Shown: one piece after another, positions 34,238-46,567 of the stretch | Position numbering within the stretch: position 1 is the first letter of the stretch | Layout of the letters: each line of letters begins with the position of its first letter | Assembly: GCA_010093605.1 (NCBI GenBank) | Contig: MU004188.1 | Coordinates: 1,560,341-1,624,340 of the forward strand | Source: Lophium mytilinum | Taxonomy: Eukaryota; Ascomycota; Dothideomycetes; Mytilinidiales; Mytilinidiaceae | DNA: 64,000 nucleotides | Direction of reading: 5' to 3' | Notes under the pieces: model-generated | Databases searched by the model: none | What the model was told of the DNA's origin: nothing | The model's input: only the letters and a program-made list of their open reading frames with translations | Translations under genes and position numbers: made by a program

Positions 34238-35346
34238 ATGCGTTTCTCCATTCTTGCCTCGACCGCCCTGGTCGCTGCGCCGGCTCTAGTATCCGCTGCC
34301 GGCACTCTAGGCTTCGCATTGGGCACGAAGAAGGCCGATGGTACCTGCAAGAGCCAGTCCGACTACGAGTCCGACTTCGATGCCATTTCTGCCGCTTCCG
34401 GTTCCAAGCTTGTGCGCGGGTACTCCGCGTCCGACTGCAAGTCCGCGGCGTCCATCATGCCGGCGGCCAAGTCGAAGGGTTTCCAAGTCGTATTGGGCAT
34501 CTGGTACGCATATCCAGCTGCAGCTATTGTTTTTAAGCTTCGCGAACTAACGAGAGGTTCGTGATATAGGCCCGATGTACAGTCATCCTTCGATGCGGAC
34601 TTGAGCGCTATCACAGGCGTTGCTGGAAAATACGCGGATAGCATCTATGGTGTGACATGCGGATCCGAGACCCTTTACCGTGGCAACTTCACTGGCGAGG
34701 AGCTTGCGGACAAGATCAAGACGGTTAAGACGGCGCTCAAGGGCGTGACGTCGACCCCTATCAAGGTTGGCACTGCGGACAGCTGGAACAAGTTTGCCGA
34801 TGGAACTGGCGATGCCGTTGTTGGCGCCGCGGACATGATGTGAGTAGTCACAGCGCTCACAAATCCTCCCACAATACAATACTAATTGCAGCAGCTTCGT
34901 CAATGCCTTTGCTTTCTGGCAGGCCCAGGGCTTGGACAACGCCACCAACACCTACTTCGACGATATCATGCAGGCGTTCGGCCACATTCAGACCGTTGCT
35001 GGCGGCCCTGATAAGGCCCCTGAACTCTGGAACGGCGAGACTGGCTGGCCCACCGATGGTACGGACAACCCCATCCCCAACAACTGCTTCTGATACAATT
35101 ATGCTAACAACTCAAACAGGCGGCTCCGACTACGGTGCAGCTAAAGCCGGCACCACGAACGCCAAGACCTACTACCAGTCGGCCATCTGCGGTATGCTCG
35201 CGTGGGGCGTCAACCTCTTCTACTTCGAGGCCTTTGACGAGCCATGGAAGCCCGATAGCATTGGCGACAACGGCAAGCCGGCCGACGAGACGCACTGGGG
35301 CGCTATGGACGCCAACCGCGGCACCAAGTTCAGCCTCAAGTGCTAG
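34238..35346 (+). CDS. Secreted GH17 glucan endo-1,3-beta-glucosidase
   Basis: Cell-wall beta-1,3-glucan hydrolase or transglycosylase of the fungal Bgl2/Scw4/Mp65 type. Four exons (34238-34503, 34570-34839, 34892-35058, 35120-35346) give 309 residues. A signal peptide (MRFSILASTALVAAPALVSA) is cut around residue 20. The fold starts with GTLGFALGTKKADGTCKS. The proton donor is probably E122 in TCGSETLYRG and the nucleophile E228 in LWNGETGWPT. There is no GPI signal or Ser/Thr-rich tail, so the protein is probably soluble or loosely wall-bound. The third exon has a tandem GCAGCAG acceptor: using 34892 or 34895 adds or drops one serine before FVNAFAFW. The family is certain; exo- versus endo-action cannot be told. 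Confidence 0.92.
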
Positions 35347-36578
35347 ATCTGTTGTTTCCCTTTTGAACCGTGCGGACATATTCATCGTTAGGAGGCGAGC
35401 TCCGGAGAGGTGCTGAAGGGCGTAGACTAAGTGTATAAAATATCGGACCGACAATTGTAAACCTGCTTAGTTGTTGGTTGTTGGGATACGAGGAGAGAGC
35501 GATGCGGCCCTGCCTCTTTGAGTGTCTTGAGACTGGCTGAATCTGTAGAAATGGAAACGTGCTTGCTTGGCAATTTTTGGTTTGAGTGGGTTTTGGGCTG
35601 TGTGTTGATATGATGTGTCGTTTGTGTGATTGTGAGGTCGGCTTACCCCATCAGCGCCGAATAGAGGAGGTAGGATGGCTTAGATTTACTAGGTGCGCAC
35701 TTCCCTTTGCTTTAGAGGGAGAAATGCTAATGGGGATTATTGGATAGCTCCGTTGTTGAGGCTCTTGAAGGAGGGGGGCATGATGGGTTTAGGTGAGTAT
35801 TGCGCGCTGCCTCACGCAAAGAATCCAAAGAAAACAAGGATATATGTTTATAGTCCGGAGGGAAGCGCTTCTGGTATTAGAGACGGTTCGGTCCGTTCCA
35901 TTATGCACAGAATTCAGCATGATAGTTCGATGGCTTATACGTACAACTCCCACCGTTACTCCCATTACTCCCATTACTCCCATTACTCCCATTACTCCCA
36001 TTACTCCCATTACTCCCATTACTCCCATTACTCCTATTACTCCTATTACTCCTATTACTCCTATTACTCCTATTACTCCCACTTTCCCCTTATATCCTAC
36101 ACAGTATGGAAAAGAGACTTGAAGTTATGAGAAAAGCAAGCGGGTAGTACACCTAGTACTACGCGGCGACGTAGTTGTATAAGTCAGTGCGATGTTGGGG
36201 TTTTGTCCATATGGAAGTCTTAGTATTGAGGCTCAAGCAGTACGTAGGTAGCTCTGTCGCTTAGCTAGGCTGACCATGTTAGATGGTAGCTGACCAATAT
36301 CGCCCTCCCAGCTATCACCACCAGATATTTTTCCCGCATGTCTCCCAGAGCACAGCATCAATTATCCAGTTCAAATCACCTTAACCTCCTCTATTATTGC
36401 TTCTTATCGACCTTCCCTACAGCACATCTGGAGGTTCGAGAGATCCAACCGCGGAATTAACAGAACTAGCAATGCGACAGAGCCGGCGGGAAGCAACGTC
36501 AACTTGGTCGACTTTGTTTTTCAAATCCTCATCATGTCCAGTGGTGTGTTGCCGTTCTAATGAAAATGCACCATACTT
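35347..36578. other. Intergenic region with minisatellite, before the broken HET gene
   Basis: Holds the GH17 3' flank, a 14-unit 9-bp tandem repeat (listed separately) and the upstream part of the HET locus, where a first exon may lie around 36470 but cannot be joined convincingly. No intact gene seen. Confidence 0.5.
35956..36081. repeat. 9-bp minisatellite, 14 units in two variant blocks
   Basis: Fourteen perfect 9-bp units: eight of TTACTCCCA, then five of TTACTCCTA, then one TTACTCCCA, for 126 bp. Variant units are grouped, which points to recent unit-by-unit expansion. The array lies in a 438-bp open frame, where it reads as Tyr-Ser-His/Tyr repeats, but that frame has no other protein-like features, so I treat the array as non-coding. 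Confidence 0.95.
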
Positions 36579-38927
36579 GTGTTAACAGAGGCAGGGATAC
36601 AGGCAAATTCAGATTGCCCTGATTGCAGCCGATTACTGGAGATATTCGATGCTCCAATCTCTCAAAAGGCCGTCGTGCTTCTCCTCGGAAGGGGCACAGA
36701 GGAAGAAGCGGAGAGCGGCGGAAAGCAAGCGATCGAGTTTGCATCTTGCTGTGAGCGACTTCGCAGCCTCATCAGCGGGACGTTCTTCCATTTCGACGAA
36801 ATGCTAGTGCACCGTGTCCCTGACGTCGTTGCGGTTAAGCAGAAGAGTAGACACACATTTATACTTGCGAGTTGGAGTTGGTACTCCGCGTCGCTGGAGC
36901 TGTCAGCAGAGACGCCGATTGCTAGTCACGGTACAGCGATAACCCTGAACCCAGATTGGATCGAAGGAGGTATACTCCAAAAGTGGAAAAGAAGGTGTGA
37001 TAGTGCACTCTGGGCGGATGTCACCCTGGTGAGCAAAGCAGATTCTTCGGCACGGGTCCAACCTGGTCAGCTACTTTCTAGACTCCTCTCTTTCAAAACA
37101 TACTGAACGCTAGGAAGGCTCATCGACACAGAAACATGGTGCCTAGTTGCTGGCTCGTCTCAAGACATATACGTTGCTTTGAGTTACGTTTGGGGTCAAA
37201 GACCGTTTTTCAAAACACTGAAAAACAACCTTGAGCAGCTAAGAGCTCCTATGGCGCTACACTCTGACCGAGGTGCCTTGCTTCCCGAAACGATATGGGA
37301 TGCGATATCTGTTGTTCAGACGATGGGTGAAAGATATTTATGGGTAAAGTGTAGCCCAAAATCCGGAGAAGCATTCAAACTGACCACTGCCCCAAAGGTA
37401 GACGCACTTTGCATTATCCAAGATGACGAAGTCCAGACCAAAAGAGAAATAAACAACATGGCATCTATCTTTGCAAACGCGACTGTAACTATCGTCGCTG
37501 CAGGAGGGGCCAACGCGTATTCGGGCTTACTCGGGTTACGAGGAATCTCTCCGAGAAGGAATCTCCACCAGAAGATCTTCCAGCTTCATACCGGGCACAA
37601 GATCGTACAAAGAAGATACCAGAGAGGGGGCCGGCGTCCCAAACCTCTTTGGTACGAGCGCGGCTGGACATTGCAAGAACACATTTTCTCCCGCAGGCGC
37701 ATTATATTCGAGAACGAAGGCGTGCGGTGGGAATGTGATCGATCGCTTTGGCACGAAGACATCAACACTACTGAAACAGCCGATCTCGGACACCGAGAGC
37801 TCAATCAACTGCTAAACTCGCTACCGCGGCCGGAGCAATCCGATGTCGAAAGTTACAGAGAAATGATTTCTTCCCCGATACCGCAACTTCACCACTTGAA
37901 CGCTTTGATCACTCGGTACAGTAACATGAAGCTGACTTATCCTGAAGATATCTTGCGAGCGTTTCAAGGCATTACTTCTGTCCTGAGTCAGAGCTTTGCG
38001 GGGGGCTTTGCAGCTGGTCTTCCCATCGTATTTTTCGATGCGGCCATTCTATGGTATACATCTCCATCCACTTTGGGGAGTCGCAGAAGCTCCCACCCCA
38101 ATAGTCTCTCTGGAAGCCTAATTCCTAGCTGGAGCTGGGCTGGTTGACATGCCGAGATCGATCCCATGAGCTGGATCAAAGCATGTGACTACGTTAGAGA
38201 CGGCCAGTCTAGAGCGCGACCACTACACTTCAACGATCGAGTTGTCCCTACTGTAAATTGGTTTGGCCCCAAGCGAAAGGATGGGCTGGGCGTCCCAATC
38301 ACATAAAAATGGCACGAGCTCAAGCAAACCTACCTGCACGGCGATGATGTTTCGCCGCCACCAGGATGGAGCCGTCGCGAGGCATCTCATCGTCAGATAT
38401 ACTACAAACACGACATAGTCCCTCACTTGCGCTTCCGATACCCATTTCCTTTGGCAGAGATCAATGAATCGTATTACGATCATTCTGAAACCCGCTTTCT
38501 GTCTTGTCGGACGCGCAGAACATATCTATACGCTGATGAAGGATTCGTCTCGTTGGGAAAAGGGGATATTTCTAGACTCCCAGGGTACCCACACTCAGCG
38601 AGCAACGGAAGCATTGTGTCGGTTCGACATCAAGATGGCACGTGGGCCGGTGTTCTGAAGAACCAAATTACGCCACCTGAGTCTAGACGGGTGGAGCTTG
38701 TTGAGTTATCTAGGGGTTCGGTCTCCAAGGATATATCTACTCGGGAGATGGAAGAGCTCGATCACCCCGAGCGGCCCAGGAGTAAGAACAGCACCACCTA
38801 CCACTTCTATAATGTAATGTGCGTTGAGTGGGCAGATGGTGGCGCGTATCGAAGAGGCATTGGTCGGATTGCGAAACATATCTGGGAGGCCCAGGATTTG
38901 GAATGGATTGATCTAATGTTGGAATAA
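36579..38927 (+). pseudogene. Broken HET-domain (heterokaryon incompatibility) gene
   Basis: Intact relatives trigger cell death on non-self recognition at hyphal fusion. The HET core is plain: YVALSYVWGQ, then YLWVDALCIIQDD restored by removing a 54 bp intron (37344-37397), then ANATVTIVAAGG, LWYERGWTLQE and IPSWSWAG. A second intron at 37066-37113 joins QPG to RLIDTETW. The usual C-terminal HET segments follow (VVPTVNWFG, YADEGFVSLG) up to about 38927, but the frame between the domain and the end is interrupted about twice, so no full-length product is expected. A truncated product ending just after the HET domain is possible. The N-terminal exon is unresolved. It lies beside the minisatellite and another broken gene. 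Confidence 0.8.
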
Positions 38928-39149
38928 TTCAAGATATGAGAACGCGTCGCTCTACAGCAACATCCACTTCGGAGATCATCGTACTCCCTAAGGGTGACAC
39001 TTTGCTGACCTCGCGGAATCCACCATATACCCCATCGGGCGAACAGGATCCCGCACGGACAGAGAGATAGTCAAACTCCAGGCTGAAACCATGTGATATC
39101 AATCGCTCCCTCGTTTCCACTTATATCACTACTCGCAACAGTCACTGAG

Positions 39150-40036
39150 ATGTCTCGATTGGCGGCGTTAACGACGGAGCTACAGCTATTCATCGTCGAA
39201 GCCCTCGACGCCAATCCCTCATCAACCTCAGCAGCACTTGCAGCGAGTACCGCACACTCCTCCTTCCAACTATTTTCCGCACCGTTATCCTCCGAACCAC
39301 CATAGAGAGCGCCGAGTCAGCCGTCGCACTAGCGAAGTCCCAATACAGCCGTCACATAAGAGAGCTGGATTTCGTAGCAGTTCTAGACGGAAGCGGGGGC
39401 GGGGAATTGAAAAGCTGGGATCTTGCAGACGAGTTCTCCGAAGGCTTACAGGATGCCGTCGACAACGTCCTTTTCCGCCTCAACCGTTTCCCCAAACTGG
39501 AGACCTTGAGCATCCGCTTCGACATCGACGACATGGAGCTAATCCACGTCATGTACCTCGACCTCCTATTGTCGTCGGAGAGACCTACGCAGACACAGTC
39601 GACGCGGAAGATGACGGCAGGTAGGGGTTAGAGGAGGGAGTTGGGTAATACGTGAACGTGGAAATTTCTCTTCGAGCATGCGCTTTCCGACGTCGAACGA
39701 CTACGTTCGCTCGTTATTAGCCCTTGGCGGTCGCCGTTTTCGCAACTGGGAATCGAAGGCGTCGATGAGAAATTTTTAGAGGCGGGACGAAAGGTAGGGC
39801 TGCTGAATGAAAAGATGCGCGAAGCTTAGAGGATCTTGGAAAATGAAGCTAATAGACCTGTGTTTGCTTACGGATCGATCAACCCGCGTCAAGGCTGAAT
39901 GCGCCAGGATGATGAAGAGGAGGACTTGGAACGGTCCATAGCGGAGGCGGATCAGAAGGCGTATGACGAGCTTTAAGAGAGCATTGAAAGGAATGAGAGG
40001 TCTCTTGCCAAAATCAAAGTGTTGCGTGAGGTTTGA
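39150..40036 (+). pseudogene. Broken F-box-like gene
   Basis: ATG 39150 begins an F-box-like N-terminus (LAALTTELQLFIVEALD). A frame change near 39212 is needed to continue into SLINLSSTCSEYRTLLLPTI, the second half of a fungal F-box, and then into a leucine-rich segment (NRFPKLETLSIRFDIDDMEL). The frame is lost again after about 39630. Later protein-like stretches (VERLRSLVISPWRSPFSQLG; DLERSIAEADQKAYDEL) are separated by in-frame stops. At least three breaks make a functional product unlikely. Intact relatives act as substrate adaptors of SCF ubiquitin ligases or as uncharacterised F-box proteins. It adjoins the broken HET gene, so the whole patch looks relaxed from selection. Confidence 0.65.
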
Positions 40037-41165
40037 AAGACTCGAAACGCCGTCGCAGGATGGCTGCTAGGTACAGTACTAGGACACAAGTTTGGACACG
40101 ACGTCTTCTTGGTCTTTCCTAGAATTATGATAATATGCCGAGCTTCAAGCTCACGAAGCCTACGATTTAAGCTCTCGAGGCCTTTGTAAATTGTCGGAAG
40201 CTCAATATAGTTTGATTGAAGCCTCTCAAACCCCCGTTTCACGCAGTTAATAGGTAGAAAGATCACATCAGACATAATCCAATAGCTCTTCAGTGGTAGA
40301 AATACCGCGCTTCCCCCCTTGCGGGCGTGTACATTTAATTCTACAATTCCTTCCTCATCCGCCCTATTCAACCACCCACGCCCCAATTCCAAAGCGGGAT
40401 AAAGCAGCGTTCAAAAAATTGATAACAAGAGAGACATTAACGAGACCGGAACATTAGAGAGCGTCTGTGCATATGCAACGGGAAAAAGACCAAGCCATCC
40501 ACCTGCCTGTCCGTCCTTCTGGGTCGTCCTTGTGTAGTTACTGTTTGCGCGTAGCCGTAATAAAAAAAACTTAGAACACGGACTGAACGCTCTTCACTCT
40601 TTCCTGCGCCGTTTGTATTCCTTCCCCCCTTTGAACTCAATTCGTTGCCTGTACCCTCCCTCATCAGGGGCTCCGAGACTGATATGTGTATGATAACAAA
40701 GAGAGCGCTTTCCCACCACCGACAGTAGTATGTTTGCCGGAAAGAAAAAATTAAGAATTAAGATGCTCAGATGAGAGCCGCGCGGGGTTGAGAATCGAAT
40801 CGCTAATAATGTGAGGAACGCCAACGCTGGAAACGATCGAATAGCAATAGAACGACAAGCGAGTCCCTTTTTGCCTTCCGAGAAGGATATGAGTATATGC
40901 CGCAACTTGGACAATGGAAAGTGCGAAGTAGGAAAAACATATGGGCCCTCCTCATTAGGGACCGGGTATATCAAATCAAAATCAAAACGTAAATGTGGTT
41001 GGTGAGCGCCTCGCGGCGGTAGATGTCGGGAGATGTTCATCCAAGTGTAAATCGACCTAAGCTCTATGCTATGGTGGAGTCAACTGGTAGAATCGTGATG
41101 CTTAGATCCGGGCACGTCGGCTCGAACACCAAGGTTGAGGCTTGGAGACATCATGAGGCTAATTG
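40037..41165. other. Intergenic, 3' side of the homeobox gene
   Basis: No gene supported. It has AT-rich tracts (TAATAAAAAAAACTTAG near 40558) and holds the homeobox gene's 3' flank. Minus-strand frames such as 40594-41040 and 39973-40392 lack motifs. Confidence 0.5.
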
Positions 41166-43585
41166 TCACCTGAAGTCGCGTGGGCCTTGGTTGGCGAAGA
41201 TGTAGTTCTTCGGTTGTGTGTCGAGGTGCTGCCGGCGTGGTAAATTGGCCTCGCCAACAGGCTGAGGTGGCGAATACTCGTGCACATAGAACTCGGGCAT
41301 GTTGGAATTCGATTGGCCTTGGTGATTCCCCTGCGATGTAGTCGGCATGTAATCTTTGTTGTAAAAGTTGTAATTAATTTGGAGATCGCCAGCGACATTG
41401 CCAGGCTGGACTGGGTACTGCATGTGTAGGTTATCCATGTAAGCATGGTTTGTGTCCGGTAACGAAGGCCGTCTGAAGTGCGACGGTTTGGGATGCATGA
41501 GGGTTAGATCATTCGTTGCGTGGTATTCACTAGGCATTTGTGGTGGAGCCATGACCGTCCGAGAGAAGCATTGTTGCGTGGCGGGGGCTGACTGTGGTGG
41601 CGTATCTCTGTACAGTGGATTATTACTGAATCGGCTCTGGTTCAGCTGTCCCAGATCTAACGGAGTGCTAGGGGGTGAACCACCATTCGAATAAATACCA
41701 GCAGACTGTGGCTCCGTAGACCAATTGACATTGAGACTTTCTGGTGTGCTGTGTTCCGGCATGGGTTGCTGGCTTCGAATAACAGTGTTGCTTTGCCAGT
41801 ACGGGAATCTTGCCATCTCGTTTGGTGTCAGTGGCGTAGGAGGCGCCAGACTACCAGAGGGTCCGATTGTACTTGCAAAACCAGAGGCTGTTCGGGCAAA
41901 CTTAGGTGACGCAGCAGCGTCGGCAAAGGTGAAGTTGAGCGGCGAACGTTGAGCCGATCCGGGCGCAGACTTCTGAATACGACCCGCATTGGTTACACCT
42001 GTGGACCGGATGCGGCGGAGGGTGTGGTCAGCACTTGTCTGGCTAGCCCCAGGAGACGCTGGCATACCACTGGAGTACGAAGCACTCCTGAGCGTGGTTG
42101 GATTGAGCGCTGCAGGGCGCCGTTGTCTTCGCGACGCAATGGTTGATGGCTGGTTCGGCTGCTTGAAGCCCTCTGTAGACGGCTGTCTGCTTTGGATGCC
42201 AACCGAGTTCAGAGACTCGGTTAGGGCAGTCGTGGATGAGTTCCGGCGAGTGTACATCTCCTCGCTAAAGGCATTCGGTGGCTCCAAGTCTGCGTTGTTG
42301 GGATTGATCTTGTGTTCGTTCTGCTCTGGAGAGGACATGATGGCCTGTGCAGACGCATTGGCGTGTTGGTAGAAGTCATGCTGCTGGAATGGCTGACTGG
42401 TCCATAGTGGGAGCATCTGCTCAGACGCCGAGGCCTGGGGAAGGCTGCCGTACGTGTGATCGAAAGGATCGTCACGCTGGTTTGCGGGCGTGATGTCCGC
42501 CGAAGAATGGTGTTCGTCAGTCCAGTTAGAATACAGCGAGGCCACGGAAGTCACAGACGACATGGCATTGGGGCCAGACGACTGCGCGGTGGTTGACGAT
42601 TGCGCACCGGAGTACGGAGAGGGCTCAGAAGACAGCGAGCCGGAGCTTTCGACTTTCGGCGCAGATGTGGTGGTGGTCAGATTCGCGTATTCGAAGTTGC
42701 TGTAATCCAGGCCGTTGGGGTATATATCATGGGCTGCTCCCATATCGTGCGGAATATTAGATGTAAGAGGGAAGTGAGCGTCATTTTGGAACGAGTGGGG
42801 CAGTCCGGTGCTGTCGTAGGAATAAGCGGCTTCCTGCGATGGCATTTGCGGTGCGCTGTGCATGTACGACCCCGCGGCTGCCGCCATGAGGGACTGCATG
42901 ACAGCGTTCGTGTTGTCCACATACGAGGCTCCCCGATCCGTCTCAGGAATGGAGCGGAGCATATGCATGTCGTAGCCGGGGTGGAGAGATATCTGCGCGC
43001 CGAGCGGCTCCAATGCCGCCGATCCCTCGATGCTGTCGACAGGGAGGCATGTAGGGCTGATGTCAGCCGCGTAGCAGTCCTGCTGGGGGATTGCTTGTGG
43101 ATACTGCTGCTGCTGCTGCTGCTCGGTGTGCTGCGGAAACTGCGCCGTGGTAATGGGCACGGGGTTGGCGCTGTACATGTTCATGTTGAACTGGCTCATC
43201 TGCTTCTTCAGGTCCTGCTTCACCTTTGCTCTGCGGTTCTGGAACCAGTTCTGCGCGTGTTAGTACGCACGTCAACGGCAGCCTGGCGCGAGGTACCTAC
43301 GTTGATCTTGTCCACGGGCACACCGAGGGTCTCGGCAAAGCCCTTCTTGGTGCTGGTGCTCGGCTTGTGCTGCTGTTGGAAGTGCGCTTCGAGGATATCG
43401 TGCTGCTCCTTGGTGAGACGCGGCTTGACGTCGCCGCACGCGGGCGCAACGAGCTGCGGGTGCTGCTTCTGGCCGAACTCCTGCTTCATCGCGCCGTTGG
43501 GCAGGCGGACGGGGCCCATGTTGTGAGCACTCGGGCCCTCGCCGTCGGTCGTGTAGGCGCGCATCGAGGACCCGAATTGGTCCAT
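41166..43585 (-). CDS. Homeobox transcription factor
   Basis: Nuclear DNA-binding regulator. Two exons (43585-43301, 43250-41166) give 789 residues. The 50 bp phase-0 intron (GTAGGT..GCAG, with a TACTAAC branch site) splits the homeodomain just before recognition helix 3. The homeodomain runs from about residue 54 (KPRLTKEQHDILEAHFQ) to DKINNWFQNRRAKVKQD near 105, with the invariant W97, F98, N100 and R102. After it the protein is Gln/Pro/Ser-rich and disordered, with a Gln tract near 150 and repeated basic-Ser blocks (SRRQRRPAALNP, HTLRRIRSTG). The KINNWFQNRRAKVKQ helix and the long low-complexity tail resemble the fungal HTF1/conidiation homeobox group; the ortholog is not certain. A 2.1 kb gene-free upstream region suggests complex control. 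Confidence 0.9.
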
Positions 43586-45687
43586 CCTCGACGGCTCACC
43601 GGGCGGTGATGGGAGAGACTCGGGCGACGCGGCGAGAGAGGCGGTCGGGTCGGGGTCGGGGTCGCGAGGTTTGCGGCTTCGTGGTGGTCGTGGTGGTCGG
43701 CTGTTTGCAAGGCTGGCTCAGCACGGCGGAGCGGGTCTGGGAGGGATGGGGTTTGCGGGCGGCGCGCGTCGGAAGCAGGCAATGCGGACTATAACGAGTG
43801 ACTGGGCTACAACATCGAGGCCGAACGAAGGAGGGATGCTGGAGCGAGCGTGGGCGAGAGGCGAGGGCGACTTGGAAGCGGAGAGCGTCAGGAGAGTGCT
43901 TCGGTCGGGCTGGGCGTTGCGTTTTACTTGAACGGCAACCGATGCCAGGATGCCAGGGCTCACGGGAGCGATTGGCCGACGCCTCGCAGCCCTCGCAGCA
44001 CTCGCAGCAGCTTTCAGCCCAAAATAACCCCACGCAGCACCTACCATGGGCCCTGGGGCGCCTCTCCTCTCACGCCTCTGCTGGCCCGGCGTTCAGTCAG
44101 CGCGCGTCTGCTGCAGTGTGCTGCGGAGAGGGCCAAGACCGCAAGACAGGCCTCCAGGGCCGACGCAACTCTGCTCGCCCAAGCTCTCCCGCGCTGCTCC
44201 ACGACGGCCGCAGTGCGAAGACCACTATGCCGCCCTCTGCTTGTCACCAAACCACCTCCCTCCGCCCTGCTGATTGGCCGGCCTGATTTGCGGGCGGCTG
44301 ATCCGCACAATAGGGGCCATGATGAGCACGTCGGATGCTTTTCTCGCGGCTCCTTCCGTCCCATAGTCTTTGGTAATCGCTCTGCAATCGCGATGCGGCC
44401 ACGCTGCCACGCTGCCACGTCTGCGGGAGATCGCACCGTGCCTTTGTCGCGCATCTTCACCAGCCTCCGCACAGGACACCTCCGGAGAATTTTAAAAAGC
44501 GCCTGGCGTTCTGCTGCTGAGACGGCCGACCACGACACCAGCGGCGCCGGCTGCTGCCCCCACCCCCAGTGCCCAGCGCACAACGAGCCTAGATCCTGCG
44601 TGAGGCTGCCGCCCGTCGCCCGCTCCTGTAACCGCTGTTCTTGACCCCGGCTTTGCTGCGTGCCGCGACTCGTCGCTTCTGATGCTGCTCGTCACTCCAT
44701 CCAGTACCTCGGCGAGCTCGACGACGATGCCATGGGCCCAAGCCGAAGCGCCTCTCCATCTGCGAGCAGACCAAACTCTGCCCGCCTGGGCCGCCTGCTG
44801 CTGTCCATCCGCTGTGCCACTGTGGCTGGTCCGTTGCGAGCGCGAAGCTATGCACCTCCCAGGGGTACGCAGCGCCTCCCGAATGGCTCGGAAAGGCCGC
44901 GGGCTGCTTGCTGGTATCAGTCACCATCGTACCTTGCAGCAGCCAAACCTCGCGCCGCCGCTGTCCTACCAAACCAGCCTGCAACCGACGGCGAACTGCT
45001 CCACGCAAGCTCTCCAGTGCCTCCAAGGCGCACCGAGTAACCGTTACCCCAAGCGCTGGCTCTCCACCCGTCGTGGTCTGGGGAGGTGACAGGCCGCCGA
45101 CGTCGTGATAGCTAGGCGCGAGTCCGCCAGCTGATGGCACACCGGCTGCGCATTGGTTCCACTGCGTGGAGGACTGACTCTCATGATGCCCTCTATTTGA
45201 AATCCCCTTTGCAGTCGTTGCTTCTTGTGACCCATCGCTGTCGAAGCGGGTTGATCGCAATCTTTCCGTCGAAACCGCCGTCGCACAGAGGCCCTCACGC
45301 TGCCAAAAGTAAGGGGAAACATTCGGATCATCAGCCGTATGACGTCGGCCATGCGCTGTAACCTGTGACCGTTCTAGAAAACCTCACGGTATGGCGAGAA
45401 ACTCGTACTCCTGAAGTTGTCCATGCGATGCAACACACCTATTCGACGATAAGAAAACCATGCGAACACGCCGCCCATGTGACTTGGTAGTACTGATGTG
45501 TCGAGCACGTCGAATGAGAGACCTGCCCAGGGGCCTTGGAATGCTGAGAATCTGATTCGATCTAAACTCCATCAATCATGCCCTGTACCGCGAGACATCC
45601 TCGTAAGGAGACATGTATCTCCGCTGGATTGGATACCGCAAACAACACCGTGCAATGCAAGTTGACTAAGGCACCACTCTCCAGACT
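43586..45687. other. Intergenic upstream of the homeobox gene
   Basis: About 2.1 kb with no convincing gene. It is GC-rich and C/G-skewed, holding the promoter and probably a long leader of the homeobox gene and the 3' flank of the HAD phosphatase. Frames on both strands (for example 44041-44583 minus, 44589-45260 minus) are compositionally biased and motif-free. Confidence 0.5.
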
Positions 45688-46567
45688 TCACGTTCGCCAG
45701 ACCAGCGCGTCGGAAATCTGGATCCTCGCCTCTCTTGTGCTCTTATCCCATCCGATGAGCTTCACACTGCGCATATCTTGCACGATCCAGTCTGCGCCCG
45801 CCTCTCTGAGCTGTTCCAGTGTGTGCGTTGTCGCCAGAGCCACAACTTTGAACCCTGCAGCTTTGCCAGCTCGCACGCCTGCGGGTGCGTCTTCCAGTAC
45901 CAGCATTGAAGCATCTTGCGGCACACCAAGCCTGGATCGGCCCAACTGGTAGCATGCAGGGTCTGGCTTTCCATGCTCGACGTCCTCCGCCACCACGAGA
46001 TGCTTCGGCCGAGCTAACTTCATGATATCGAGCCAGCCGTTGACCAGAGGCCTCGTACCTGAAGTCACCACTGCCCAGGGTACGGAACTTTCCTCGAGTT
46101 GCTGGAGTAATTCCCGGGCTCCCGCAATCTCCACCGCGTCGGCTCCAAATTGCTTCGGAATCAATCCTTCAATGTGGCTGACGTCTACCAACACCATTAA
46201 AGCCGCACCCAAGAACTCGGGGAAGAAGTGGACTGACATTCCCAATTCGCCAGCTTTGGCTCGTAGATCTGGAGAGTATCTATCGATCTCCGCCCGTGCG
46301 ATGTGGCTAGAATAACGTTTGGATCGACGCCGAGCTCATTTCCTATCCTGACGACATGAGCGAATGAGGTCACCAACGGGGAGGGAGTAGTGTACTTGTG
46401 CCAATGCTTGACTACCGCATCCGTCGAATCGATAATGGTTCCATCCATGTCGAAGAGCTGGAGTTGGTGAGATTTTCGTGGTTTATAGCGTGACTTGAGC
46501 CACTTACGAGCCCATTGAAAGAGTGCTCTTCCGCAGGTGCGGAGAAGGTCGGTTCCATGCTACCCAT
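45688..46567 (-). CDS. HAD-superfamily phosphatase, glycerol-phosphate/DOG-like
   Basis: Small cytosolic sugar- or glycerol-phosphate phosphatase. Three exons (46567-46508, 46457-46238, 46184-45688) give 258 residues; introns are 50 and 53 bp. All four HAD motifs are visible: LFDMDGTIIDS (D23 nucleophile, D25 acid/base), VVTSGTRPL (Thr/Ser), GKPDPACY (Lys) and LVLEDAPAG (acidic pair). The cap region contains KHWHKY and SHGRRSIDTL as in GPP/DOG enzymes. The first exon codes for a 20-residue lead before the first strand. ATG 46567 (MGSMEPTF) is preferred; the frame stays open upstream to 46639, also with an ATG. The substrate (glycerol-3-phosphate or 2-deoxyglucose-6-phosphate type) cannot be decided. 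It is divergent from the nucleolar GTPase gene. Confidence 0.9.

Noticed and set aside
35956-36081. CRISPR-like or telomere-like array
   Set aside because: Units are contiguous 9-mers without spacers, internal to the sequence and not the fungal telomere repeat.
35693-36130. 145-codon frame containing Tyr-Ser-His repeats
   Set aside because: Its only feature is the 9-bp array translated; the flanks are not protein-like.
44041-45260. Several 120-260-codon frames on both strands upstream of the homeobox gene
   Set aside because: GC-rich, Arg/Ala/Ser-biased, mutually overlapping and motif-free; more likely promoter and leader DNA.
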